64,000 nt of DNA from an uncultured Prevotellaceae bacterium. GTDB taxonomy: Bacteria; Bacteroidota; Bacteroidia; Bacteroidales; Bacteroidaceae. Of the stretch, positions 37,784-46,243 are shown in pieces; position 1 is the stretch's first letter; each line of letters starts with the position of its first letter. A program made the translations under genes and the position numbers. The notes under the pieces are model-generated. The model had not been told where the DNA came from, did no database searches, and worked only from the letters and a program-made list of their open reading frames with translations. The stretch covers positions 59,642-123,641 of the forward strand of contig CACZDV010000003.1 in assembly GCA_902780025.1 (NCBI GenBank). Reading direction: 5' to 3'.

Positions 37784-38599
37784 ATGGCTAAAGAAGGAGA
37801 CAAAAACAATGCACTGACACTCAAGACGTTGACGAAAAGCAGCGTATGGGATATTCAGGAGAACGACGTCCTACGTCTGTGGGAAGGTGCCGAGAAGGAT
37901 GCTGAGGTGCGCGAGAATGTGCGTCACTTTATGGACATTCTGCGCAGCGCCTTTATGATTGAGGAAGTAAAGGACGATTCAAAGGTTGTCAAGGCTAAAT
38001 ACGAGAAACAGGGCTATAAAGTGGCACCGGTAAAGATTGACGAGAACACAAGAGTAACGTGGGCACTGAAAAAACGCCCCATCGTTCGTGTTACTGACTT
38101 AACCTACGAGAATATCCGCCACATCTCGGCTGCCAAGCTTGTCGAAGTACTCGACCGTAACTTCGGTGGGGGCTGGGACTCCCTGTCACAGAGTATCAAG
38201 GACATTATCGAAAGTGGGTTTGACATCTCGACCACCACTCTTCCCAAGGACCGACTCCACAAGAAGGGTGGTATGTACGAGAAAAAGATTGCTGATGGCT
38301 ACGATGTGCTTGAAGTTGAAAAAGGTACATGGGTAGAGGCTATTTTCGCCAAGTTAAAGCCAGAGTCAGAGAAGCCGCGCATGAAATTTGCACAGTCCCG
38401 CGATGAAGATACTGAGGAGAACGAGGACGAGGATGTTGAGATTGAGGACACCTACAACAAGCCGGACGAGGATGATGTTGAGATTGGGGAACCCGATGAC
38501 GACGAAATCAACGAGGACAACTATTCAACAATGATGGATCTCAGCGGCGATGATGATGACATTACAGCTGATAGTCTGGAAGACTATGCTGACGAGTAA
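37784..38599 (+). CDS. Conserved-looking hypothetical protein with acidic C-terminal tail
   Basis: The 271-residue protein is not recognised. The first 210 residues look like a globular mixed domain with no signal peptide or membrane segment; the last 60 are dominated by Glu and Asp (runs such as EDTEENEDEDVEIED), as in chaperones and nucleic-acid-mimicking or histone-like binding proteins. The N-terminal block ALTLKTLTKSSVWDIQEND is followed by a segment WEGAEKDAEVRENVRHFMD. It lies divergent from groES with a sigma-54-like sequence between them, and its own housekeeping promoter. Its 3' end overlaps the convergent maf gene by 38 bp. Confidence 0.7.
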   Translation: MAKEGDKNNALTLKTLTKSSVWDIQENDVLRLWEGAEKDAEVRENVRHFMDILRSAFMIEEVKDDSKVVKAKYEKQGYKVAPVKIDENTRVTWALKKRPIVRVTDLTYENIRHISAAKLVEVLDRNFGGGWDSLSQSIKDIIESGFDISTTTLPKDRLHKKGGMYEKKIADGYDVLEVEKGTWVEAIFAKLKPESEKPRMKFAQSRDEDTEENEDEDVEIEDTYNKPDEDDVEIGEPDDDEINEDNYSTMMDLSGDDDDITADSLEDYADE

Positions 38600-39194
38600 A
38601 CGTCTGTAATTCCGTATATATACGCTGTACGGGCAGACCCATAACGTTGTAATAACTACCATTCAGGCCCGTACAGCCTATATATCCTATCCACTCCTGA
38701 ATACCATAAGCCCCCGCCTTATCGTAGGGCTTATAGTTTATTATGTAGTAATCCAGTTCCTCATCTGTCAGCGACTTGAATGTCACATCGGTCCTGACGG
38801 AGAAATGCCTGGTCTGCTCACGGGTAGTCAGACAGACACCCGTCACTACTTGATGTGTCCTTCCGCTAAGCTTTAATAGCATGGTGCGGGCTTCGTCGGC
38901 ATCAGCAGGCTTTCCCAATACCTCATCACCAACAATGACCACAGTATCGGCAGTAATAATCAGTTCATCGTCGGCCATCTGGACTTGATAGGCTACAGCT
39001 TTCTTACGGGCAATATATTCTGCCGTCTCAAGAGCCGACAGCGAAGAAGGATAGCTCTCGTCAATATTGGGGAGCACTCTCACCTCAAAGTCAATCCCCA
39101 ATCCCGCCAATAACTCACGACGGCGCGGCGAGTTGCTCGCCAAAACTATTCTCCAGTCACTTTTCACTTTTTCATCCTTTTGCTCTTTCACCAT
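38562..39194 (-). CDS. maf: Maf-like nucleotide pyrophosphatase
   Basis: Starting at ATG 39194 ([15 protein letters not shown]) the product has 210 residues; ATG 39221 would give 219. It carries the Maf signature [13 protein letters not shown], the acidic TADTVV block and a C-terminal GAYGIQE motif. Maf proteins hydrolyse non-canonical nucleoside triphosphates (dTTP/UTP or m7GTP types) and were first linked to septum formation. The first 15 residues are charged and low in complexity, coded by a stretch like intergenic filler. It overlaps kdsC upstream by 7 bp and the acidic unknown gene downstream by 38 bp, tail to tail. Confidence 0.9.
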   Translation of the reverse strand: MVKEQKDEKVKSDWRIVLASNSPRRRELLAGLGIDFEVRVLPNIDESYPSSLSALETAEYIARKKAVAYQVQMADDELIITADTVVIVGDEVLGKPADADEARTMLLKLSGRTHQVVTGVCLTTREQTRHFSVRTDVTFKSLTDEELDYYIINYKPYDKAGAYGIQEWIGYIGCTGLNGSYYNVMGLPVQRIYTELQTFTRQHSLPDYQL

Positions 39195-39706
39195 CCAAAT
39201 GCTTTTTCGTTGCTCAGCCATTTCCCCTGAGCCCTCATCGTCTGCTCAATGACATCACGTCCACAGCCATATCCTCCCTTGTATGGACTGACATAGAGGC
39301 AGGCTTCCTTCACATCGCTACAGGCATCCTGCGGACATACGGGGCAGCCCACGCGACGCAGTATCTCAATGTCGGGCACATCGTCACCCATATACATCAC
39401 CTCCTCATCATGCAATCCGTACTTTGTAAGCAAATCGTCGTAGGTTTTGATTTTCACCGCACAGCCCATATAGATATCCTCCACGCCTAACCGTTCGTAT
39501 CGCATGCGAACGGACTCTGTGGTACCACCCGTCAGGATAACGATGCGCAGTCCCATCTTCACAGCCAACTGTATAGCATAACCATCCTTAATGTTCACCG
39601 TGCGAAGAGGTTCGCCCTGCGACGAGAGCGTGATGGTCTCTGCCGACAACACACCGTCAATATCAAAGATAATGGCCTTAATCTTCTGCAGTTCGTAGTT
39701 AATCAT
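39188..39706 (-). CDS. kdsC: HAD phosphatase, KDO-8-phosphate phosphatase type
   Basis: The 172-residue protein has the HAD motif FDIDGVL near residue 15, TGG in motif II (LTGGTTESV) and the late acidic motif MGDDVPD. There is no cap domain, which fits the C0 tetrameric KdsC group that makes KDO for lipid A inner core. It overlaps the nitroreductase upstream by 8 bp and maf downstream, so the three form an operon. Confidence 0.88.
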   Translation of the reverse strand: MINYELQKIKAIIFDIDGVLSAETITLSSQGEPLRTVNIKDGYAIQLAVKMGLRIVILTGGTTESVRMRYERLGVEDIYMGCAVKIKTYDDLLTKYGLHDEEVMYMGDDVPDIEILRRVGCPVCPQDACSDVKEACLYVSPYKGGYGCGRDVIEQTMRAQGKWLSNEKAFGW

Positions 39707-40235
39707 TACGGTATTTGTCTATATGTACATTCTCCCACTTCAGTTTATCCTCATTCTGGGGCTTGCGTTCGTCGGCCTTGTGACCAACCGCCAAGACACA
39801 GAGTACATTCAGGTTCTCTGGGATGTCGAGAATACCGCGAATAACAGTATCGGCTGACGTACCATCACTCAGTCCACGTCCGCGCATCTGAATCCAGCAT
39901 GAGCCCAGGCCTAGGTCTTCTGCCTGATACTGCATCGAAATAGCTGCAATAGAGCCGTCCTCCACCCAGCAGTCATTCTGCGCTGGATCACCAAGTACCA
40001 CAATGGCCAACGGCGCCCCTTTCAGGAACTGTGAGCCTAAATCCTTGGCATCTGCCAGCTTCTCGATGTCAGTTTTGTCATCAACTACGACAAATTGCCA
40101 AGCGCGTTGCCCCTTCGATGTGGGCGACATCAGCGCGGCACGCAGTATCAGTCGGACGTCTTCGGCATCTATCTCCTGATCAGTAAACTTACGGTGTGAG
40201 CGGCGCATCTGCGCCAGGTCTTTGAATGTTGTCAT
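39699..40235 (-). CDS. Nitroreductase-family FMN oxidoreductase
   Basis: The start is placed at ATG 40235 ([17 protein letters not shown]), giving 178 residues; the frame continues back to 40283 but would cross the promoter. RRSHRKF is the FMN phosphate-binding block, and [18 protein letters not shown] and [13 protein letters not shown] fit the family. It probably reduces a nitro- or quinone-like compound with NAD(P)H; the substrate is unknown. Confidence 0.88.
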   Translation of the reverse strand: MTTFKDLAQMRRSHRKFTDQEIDAEDVRLILRAALMSPTSKGQRAWQFVVVDDKTDIEKLADAKDLGSQFLKGAPLAIVVLGDPAQNDCWVEDGSIAAISMQYQAEDLGLGSCWIQMRGRGLSDGTSADTVIRGILDIPENLNVLCVLAVGHKADERKPQNEDKLKWENVHIDKYRND

Positions 40236-40260
40236 ATCGATGTTTTTTACGTTTTCGGTG

Positions 40261-40290
40261 CAAAAGTACAAAAAAAAACTCAATTTTCAA
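40261..40290 (-). promoter_or_regulatory. Promoter of the nitroreductase-kdsC-maf operon
   Basis: Minus-strand TACTTTTG (40261-40268) and TTG (40288-40290), spacer 19 bp. The -33 element abuts that of the divergent promoter within CAATTG. Confidence 0.7.
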
Positions 40291-40320
40291 TTGTAAATTA
40301 TCAACAATTTTGTAATTTTG
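40291..40320 (+). promoter_or_regulatory. Promoter of the GNAT gene
   Basis: TTG (40291-40293), 19-bp spacer, TAATTTTG (40313-40320) followed by CA. The ATG is only 4 bp after the -7 box, so the message would have almost no leader. Confidence 0.7.
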
Positions 40321-40324
40321 CAGC

Positions 40325-41308
40325 ATGAATGAGCCTGTGGTACAAATAGTCACGGAATCTCATGAGCTGCCTGAACTGGACAACCAGAATTTCTTCCACA
40401 GTCGGCAACTTTTCGAGATTACCCGACGTACGCCCCGTCAAAAGCCTTACATGGCTGTGGTGAGGACGCAGGATGGGCGGCTTATAGCTCATCTGTTGGC
40501 CATTGTACGTTACAGGGCGTCGCTGTTGCCACCTTATTTATATACGCATTGCCGCATTCTTGGTGAAGGCGTCTACAGTTATCCCCATGAGGACTATACC
40601 GAGAGTCAGCTTTTCGGGATGATGATTGAAGCCCTTCGCAACCGGTTAGGCAACCGTATCCTTTACATGGAGATTAGTAATCTGAGTCAGAAGATGTTCG
40701 CCTACCGTGAACTGAAACGGCTCAAGTTCTTTCCTGTCCACTGGATGAGTATTCATAACTCGCTGCACAGCCACACTCCCGAAGAGCGCATCACGCCTAA
40801 GTTGCAGAAACATATCGACAATGCATATGCCAAGGGGGTGATAACCAATGAGGTGAAAGACGAGGCTGACTTTACTGAGTTCTTCAAACTGTTGAAGCGC
40901 CACCACTGGCTGAAGCCCAAACGCTTCATCCCTGATGCCCAGTTCTTCCGTACCATAAAGGACGAAGGGCATGGACGACTCTACCTGACACGCTATCACA
41001 ACCACGTCATTGGCTGCTCGGCAGTTGCCTACAGCCGCCAAAATGCCTACTTGTGGTACATGGCTTTCCGCCGTAAATCATTTGCTATGTTCCATCCTGA
41101 CGAACTGACCTTGTGGCATGCTATCAAAGACGCTCACCAACGGGGTTACCAGCATATATTCTTCCTCGATGTAGGACTGCCTTTTTCGCATAACCCCTAC
41201 CGCGAATTTATCCTCCGTTTCGGTGGAAAACCAGTCAGTACCTACCGTTGGTTCCGCTCTTCCATCAGGTGGATAAATGCACTTCTATCGTGGATTTATC
41301 GCGACTAA
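40325..41308 (+). CDS. GNAT-family acyltransferase (FemAB/peptidoglycan-type fold possible)
   Basis: The 327-residue protein has a GNAT-like core near residues 195-310 (RLYLTRYHNHVIGCSAVAYS, then a WYMAFRRKS strand and DELTLWHAIKDAHQRGYQHI). It lacks membrane segments except a weak C-terminal one. The acceptor is unknown; the double-GNAT feel and lack of a clear acetyl-CoA motif leave a FemAB-like aminoacyl transfer role possible. ATG 40325 is 4 bp after the -7 box; GTG 40337 is an alternative start with a short leader. Confidence 0.75.
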   Translation: MNEPVVQIVTESHELPELDNQNFFHSRQLFEITRRTPRQKPYMAVVRTQDGRLIAHLLAIVRYRASLLPPYLYTHCRILGEGVYSYPHEDYTESQLFGMMIEALRNRLGNRILYMEISNLSQKMFAYRELKRLKFFPVHWMSIHNSLHSHTPEERITPKLQKHIDNAYAKGVITNEVKDEADFTEFFKLLKRHHWLKPKRFIPDAQFFRTIKDEGHGRLYLTRYHNHVIGCSAVAYSRQNAYLWYMAFRRKSFAMFHPDELTLWHAIKDAHQRGYQHIFFLDVGLPFSHNPYREFILRFGGKPVSTYRWFRSSIRWINALLSWIYRD

Positions 41309-41375
41309 AACCCCATTTTTTCCCAAAAAAACGTAAAAACCCTGCATAAATCTACTGATTGTGGATATTTTTTCG

Positions 41376-41383
41376 TACCTTTG
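41376..41383 (+). promoter_or_regulatory. -7 promoter box for the GT5-like gene
   Basis: TACCTTTG followed by CA. It covers the upstream TTG codon at 41381, so translation should begin at ATG 41405. Confidence 0.55.
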
Positions 41384-41404
41384 CAAAGGATAAATATTCA
41401 AAAG

Positions 41405-42217
41405 ATGGCACAGAAGAAGATATTATTCATCAATCAGGAGATTACTCCCTACGTACCCGAAACTGAAATGTCAATCATGGGAAAGGCACTTCCTCAGGCT
41501 ATGCAGGAGAAAGGTCATGAGATACGCACGTTCATGCCCAAATGGGGTAACATCAACGAGCGTCGCGGCCAACTGCATGAGGTTATCAGGCTATCGGGAA
41601 TGAATCTTATCATCAACGACACCGACCACCCTCTCATCATCAAGGTTGCTTCCATCCAGCAGGCTCGTGTACAGGTGTACTTCATCGACAATGATGACTA
41701 TTTCTCGAGACGGCAGATGGAGAAAGACGAAATGGGCAATGACTATCCCGACAACGGTGAACGCGCCATCTTTTTCGCCCGTGGCGTTTTGGAAACTGTG
41801 AAGAAGTTGCGCTGGGTGCCCGATATTATCCACTGTCAGGGATGGATGAGTGCCGTTGTGCCGCTCTATATCAAGACTGCCTATCATGATGAGCCCTCGT
41901 TTGCCAACACCAAGGTGGTTACCTCGCTGTTTGCCAAGACCCTCAAGAACGATTTGGGGAATAACTTCAAGCAGTGCGTGGAGTTCCGTGACGCAAAGGC
42001 CGAGCTGCTGGCAGGCTACAACGATAACTTCAATTTCGAGGAGATGGGTAAACTGGCTATCGACTACTCCGATGGTATTGTTCTGGCTTCGGCTGATGTC
42101 AACCAGAACTTAGTAAACCATGCTCAGGAGAAAAATATACCTTTGTTAGGCTATCAGGAAGACTTTGCCGAAGCCTACGAGGAATTCTACAAACAAATTT
42201 GTCCAGAAGAGGAATAG
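41405..42217 (+). CDS. Stand-alone glycogen/starch synthase N-terminal domain (GT5-like)
   Basis: From ATG 41405 (MAQKKILFINQEITPYV) the product has 270 residues. It aligns with only the N-terminal half of GT5 glycogen synthases (ILFINQEITPY, ALPQAMQEKGHEIRTFMPKWG, WVPDIIHCQGWMSAVVPLYI), and the C-terminal Rossmann domain that completes the ADP-glucose site is missing. The usual KxGGLxDV loop is replaced by ETEMSIMGKAL. Such short forms recur in Bacteroidetes next to DUF4270 genes, as here. An enzyme activity cannot be assumed. The gene sits 13 bp before the DUF4270 gene. Confidence 0.85.
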   Translation: MAQKKILFINQEITPYVPETEMSIMGKALPQAMQEKGHEIRTFMPKWGNINERRGQLHEVIRLSGMNLIINDTDHPLIIKVASIQQARVQVYFIDNDDYFSRRQMEKDEMGNDYPDNGERAIFFARGVLETVKKLRWVPDIIHCQGWMSAVVPLYIKTAYHDEPSFANTKVVTSLFAKTLKNDLGNNFKQCVEFRDAKAELLAGYNDNFNFEEMGKLAIDYSDGIVLASADVNQNLVNHAQEKNIPLLGYQEDFAEAYEEFYKQICPEEE

Positions 42218-42230
42218 ATTAACAGAGACA

Positions 42231-43688
42231 ATGAAAAAACATACTTTGCTAACAGGGATTGCCATTACAGTAATGGCGTTCTCTGCATGTAATGATGAAA
42301 CCCTTGACATAGGAAGCACCCTAACTACACAGGATGACAAGTTAGCTATCAGTTCGGCTGACTATACCGTTAACACCCGCACCATCATGACCGACTCCAT
42401 TCTGGTGAGAACCAGCTATTGCTATTTAGGCAACCTGAAAGACACCGAGACAGGTACCTACGTCACGAGTTCTTTTATGACGCAGATGAACCTTTTGGAA
42501 TCATTCAGTTTTCCCGAAGAGAGTACGATTGCCAACCATGATGATAACGGCAAGGCCTGTGTAGACTCCTGCCTGCTGCAGTTCATCCTGTCCAACCCCT
42601 CATCTGTCAACGACACATTGGCGGCCATGAAGGTTACTGTCAGAGAATTAAACCGCCCTATGGAGGAAGACCGGCTTTATTACTCGAACTTCGACCCGGT
42701 TGCCGAAGGATTCATTCGTGAGGACGGACTCAACGAGAGCGTTATGTTCACTTACTACGACCTCACCGAGGACCTGGAATCCAGCGAGGAGATGCACTTT
42801 CTCGATTTCCGGCTGAACAACCCCTATACTGACAAGCAAGGTGTTACCTACAAGAACTACGGTACCTACATCATGCGCCAGTACTACGAACATCCAGAGT
42901 ATTTCAAGAACTCATATACGTTCATCCATAACGTCTGCCCAGGTTTCTACATCTCTATATCCGACGGTGAGGGTGTCTACGCCGAAGTGCGCTATTCCGG
43001 CTTAGACCTTTTCATCCACAAGATGGTTAACGACAGTATCGAGTCTGACACTAAGACATTGGCAGGAACCAACGAAATACTCCAGACGACAACCATCACC
43101 AACGACAAGGTCAGGCTTCAGCAGTTGGCTGACGACAACACCTGTACCTACCTCAAGGCACCTGCCGGACTGTTCACTGAAGTGACACTACCTGTTGATG
43201 ATATCTTCAACAATCATCAGGAAGACTCCATCATGACAGCATCCATCAACTTCCAACGAATAAACAACCTGCAGTACGATAAGGAGCAGCAGATCCCCAC
43301 CTACCTATTGATGGTGCCCAAGGACAGCCTATACTCCTTCTTCGAAAAAAGCCGTACGCCTGACAACTTGACAAGTTTCTACACAGGCTATATGAGTGGT
43401 AAGAACTACTATTCGTTCTCCAACATCTCGAGTCTGGTTACGAAAATGCACAACCAGAAAAATGCCGGATTATTAAAAGAAGCCAACTGGCTTGAGAAGA
43501 ATCCTAACTGGAACAAAGTCGTGCTGGTTCCTATTAAGATTAACTCCACCACCACATCGTCAAATAGCTCGATGGTGACAGGCTATGAAAATATGCTTAC
43601 CATTGCAAGTACACGCTTGGTAGGAGGCAGTCAGAATCCATATCCAGCCCCATACATCAATATCGTTTACGGAAAATTCAATCAGTAA
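42231..43688 (+). CDS. DUF4270 lipoprotein
   Basis: The start at ATG 42231 (MKKHTLLTGIAITVMAFSAC) gives 485 residues and a proper lipoprotein signal with the lipidated Cys at residue 20. The body is beta-rich with DUF4270 features such as DTYSTxTF-like YTVNTRTIMTDSILVRTS and the closing FNQ. The family is a Bacteroidetes surface or periplasmic lipoprotein of unknown function, seen next to the short GT5 protein. The gene ends 8 bp before a 43-residue gene. Confidence 0.85.
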   Translation: MKKHTLLTGIAITVMAFSACNDETLDIGSTLTTQDDKLAISSADYTVNTRTIMTDSILVRTSYCYLGNLKDTETGTYVTSSFMTQMNLLESFSFPEESTIANHDDNGKACVDSCLLQFILSNPSSVNDTLAAMKVTVRELNRPMEEDRLYYSNFDPVAEGFIREDGLNESVMFTYYDLTEDLESSEEMHFLDFRLNNPYTDKQGVTYKNYGTYIMRQYYEHPEYFKNSYTFIHNVCPGFYISISDGEGVYAEVRYSGLDLFIHKMVNDSIESDTKTLAGTNEILQTTTITNDKVRLQQLADDNTCTYLKAPAGLFTEVTLPVDDIFNNHQEDSIMTASINFQRINNLQYDKEQQIPTYLLMVPKDSLYSFFEKSRTPDNLTSFYTGYMSGKNYYSFSNISSLVTKMHNQKNAGLLKEANWLEKNPNWNKVVLVPIKINSTTTSSNSSMVTGYENMLTIASTRLVGGSQNPYPAPYINIVYGKFNQ

Positions 43689-43696
43689 GTCATAAC

Positions 43697-43828
43697 ATGG
43701 CCGACGGTTATTTGGAGAAACGCCAGCAGGATTATGAAGCCCGCAAAGAGGCTTGGCTAAGGAAAAAGGCGCATCTGCCCAAACAGCAGAAGCGCCTTGT
43801 TTCAAAGCCCGATAATGAGTCGTTATGA
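43697..43828 (+). CDS. Small basic protein of 43 residues (conserved-type small ORF)
   Basis: ATG 43697 to TGA 43826-43828: it starts MADGYLEKRQQDYEARKEAW and continues with a Lys/Arg-rich stretch, ending in SL. The charged, helical pattern with a YLEKR..DYE motif matches short proteins I associate with Bacteroidetes genomes; function is unknown. It follows the DUF4270 gene by 8 bp in the same direction, and its stop overlaps the stop of the helicase gene on the other strand by 6 bp. Confidence 0.6.
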   Translation: MADGYLEKRQQDYEARKEAWLRKKAHLPKQQKRLVSKPDNESL

Positions 43829-46243
43829 GATAATCTTATAACGTGCAAATTTCAGCAACAACTGCTTCGTGCCTGTATTCTTGAACTCCACGGTGGCCTT
43901 TCGATTTTCACCGTTACCCTCCAGCTTGATAACACGCCCCACACCGAAACGCTGATGCTCGATGACGCTACCTTCATGAAGTCCGTCATCACTGCCAGCA
44001 GGTACAGGTGTTGTGGGAACTGACTGTGGCACAGGTTTGAACCGTCCTCCACTTGCTGCTTGCAATACACGTTTGAAGTTACTTGAGAAGGGATCTACCG
44101 CCGGCTCCGGTTTGCGCGGAGCAACCATCCGAGGCATTGGGTCAGCCTTGAACTGCGTAGCCACAGGACGTGGATTCTGCATCCAGTCGCCACCACGGCT
44201 CGTTGTCTGTCGATAGCCTCGAGTATAGGAATTCTCTTCCCCACCCTTCTCTGACATCACCCGAATCAGCTGCGGGTCAAAGTCCTTGATAAAGCGCGAG
44301 GGCGTGTCATACTCCATCCGTCCATAGCGGAAACGGTTTTGGGCACAGGTCATGATACAATGCCGCTCAGCACGGGTAATGGCCACGTAGAGCAGTCGGC
44401 GCTCCTCCTCCAGTTCACGCATGGAGTTGGTGCACATAGGACTCGGGAAGATATTCTCTTCCAGTCCCACCACAAAGACCGTCGGGAACTCCAATCCCTT
44501 GGCTGAGTGGATGGTCATCAGTGTCACCTTATCATTATCGTCACCATTGTCGCTGTCAAGGTCGGTCAGTAGCGCCACCTCCTGCAGGAAGTCAGGCAGA
44601 TAGACTTGGTCGCCCATATCCTCCTCACGACGGCTCTCCACAAAGTCCTGTATACCGCTAAGAAACTCTTCCAAGTTCTCCTGACGCGAGATATCTTCAG
44701 GATTATGTCCGCCGTAGATGTCGGCACTAATACCGCTCGACATGATGATATCATGTCCCAATACATAGGCATCCTCCGTCTGCAAACGGTCGCGCCATCC
44801 CTGCACCAGTTCGCGGAACTTCTCTATCTTCGTCATCGTGCCCTTGCTCACATCCAACGGAAAAAGCATGGGCTCTGATATCACTTTCCACAGGCTGACG
44901 CCATAGTCTGTGGCTGCACGAATAATCTTTTCTATCGTCGTACCGCCAATACCACGCGTAGGATAGTTAATAATGCGCTTGAAGGCTTCCTCGTCATCAG
45001 GATTGGATACTAGTCGGAAGTAGGCAATCACGTCCTTTATCTCCTTGCGCTGGTAGAAAGACAGTCCGCCATATATCCTGTAGGGAATATTATCCTTGCG
45101 CATCTGTTCCTCAAACGAGCGGCTCTGCGAGTTCGTACGGTACAAGATGGCAAAGTCACTCCATTCGCACCCATCCTCCCGCCGTATGCGCTTGATATCC
45201 TGACACACGATGATTGCCTCCTCGCGGTCGCTGTAGGCAGGCTTTAGCGTCAGCCGCTCACCCACATCATTCTTGCTGTACACGTCCTTCGGTATCTGAC
45301 GTTCATTCTTCTTGATGAGTGAATTGGCCGCCTGCACAATCAGTTGTGTTGAGCGGTAGTTCTGCTCCAACTTAAACAGCCTTACATTGTCATATTCTTT
45401 TTGGAAGTTCAGGATATTGTCAATGTTCGCCCCACGGAAACTATAGATGCTCTGGGCATCGTCACCGACGACACATACCCGCTGGCGTTCCCTCGTCAGT
45501 TGCAGCACTATGGCCTGCTGGGCAAAGTTCGTGTCCTGATACTCATCGACCAAGACAAACTCAAAACGCTCGGTATATTTCCGTCGGATTTCCTCATGCT
45601 GTTGTAACAACACATAGGTATACACCAACAGGTCGTCAAAATCCATTGCATTAGCCTGACGACAACGCTCGGCATACCTTATATATATATTAGAGATTTG
45701 TGGACGCTTGCTTTGGTCATCGTCCCTTGCCCAAGCCGTCTGGCCGTATTGTCTTGCCAATATCAAATGGTTCTTGGCCATTGAGATACGGTCAGCCACA
45801 CTGTTAGGCTTATACACCTTATCATCCAACCCCATCTCTTTGATAATGGTCTTGACCAGTGAACGGGCATCCGACTGGTCATAGATGGTGAAGTTAGCAC
45901 TATAACCAATCTTCTCAGCCTCAGCCCTGAGTATCCGCGAGAAAACAGAGTGAAACGTCCCCATCTGGAGATACCGTGCCCGTTCCTCACCCACCAGACG
46001 GCCTATACGCTCCTTCATTTCACGTGCCGCCTTATTGGTAAATGTCAAAGCCAGAATGTTCCATGGGTTCAACCCTTGCTCCAGCAGATAGGCAATCTTA
46101 TAAGTCAGCACCCGTGTCTTGCCCGAACCCGCTCCTGCAATCACCAACGATGGACCATCACAAAACAGCACAGCCTCACGCTGACTATCATTCAATTCCG
46201 AAAGTAAAGTGTCTTTAGTCATTACCTGCTCCTTGACTTCCAC
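43823..46243 (-). CDS. UvrD/PcrA-type superfamily I DNA helicase
   Basis: The 806-residue protein (ATG 46243; ATG 46222 is equally possible) has SF1 helicase motifs in order: Q motif LNDSQREAV, Walker A AGAGSGKT, Walker B DEYQDTN, motif III GDDAQSIYSFRGA, motif IV EQNYRST, motif V TIHSAKGLEFPTVFV, motif VI VAITRAE. It unwinds DNA 3' to 5' in repair. A C-terminal 90-residue tail contains RFGVGRVIKLEG, the Tudor-like part of PcrA that contacts RNA polymerase. The C-terminal linker has Pro/Gly-rich low complexity. Confidence 0.95.
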   Translation of the reverse strand: MEVKEQVMTKDTLLSELNDSQREAVLFCDGPSLVIAGAGSGKTRVLTYKIAYLLEQGLNPWNILALTFTNKAAREMKERIGRLVGEERARYLQMGTFHSVFSRILRAEAEKIGYSANFTIYDQSDARSLVKTIIKEMGLDDKVYKPNSVADRISMAKNHLILARQYGQTAWARDDDQSKRPQISNIYIRYAERCRQANAMDFDDLLVYTYVLLQQHEEIRRKYTERFEFVLVDEYQDTNFAQQAIVLQLTRERQRVCVVGDDAQSIYSFRGANIDNILNFQKEYDNVRLFKLEQNYRSTQLIVQAANSLIKKNERQIPKDVYSKNDVGERLTLKPAYSDREEAIIVCQDIKRIRREDGCEWSDFAILYRTNSQSRSFEEQMRKDNIPYRIYGGLSFYQRKEIKDVIAYFRLVSNPDDEEAFKRIINYPTRGIGGTTIEKIIRAATDYGVSLWKVISEPMLFPLDVSKGTMTKIEKFRELVQGWRDRLQTEDAYVLGHDIIMSSGISADIYGGHNPEDISRQENLEEFLSGIQDFVESRREEDMGDQVYLPDFLQEVALLTDLDSDNGDDNDKVTLMTIHSAKGLEFPTVFVVGLEENIFPSPMCTNSMRELEEERRLLYVAITRAERHCIMTCAQNRFRYGRMEYDTPSRFIKDFDPQLIRVMSEKGGEENSYTRGYRQTTSRGGDWMQNPRPVATQFKADPMPRMVAPRKPEPAVDPFSSNFKRVLQAASGGRFKPVPQSVPTTPVPAGSDDGLHEGSVIEHQRFGVGRVIKLEGNGENRKATVEFKNTGTKQLLLKFARYKIIS

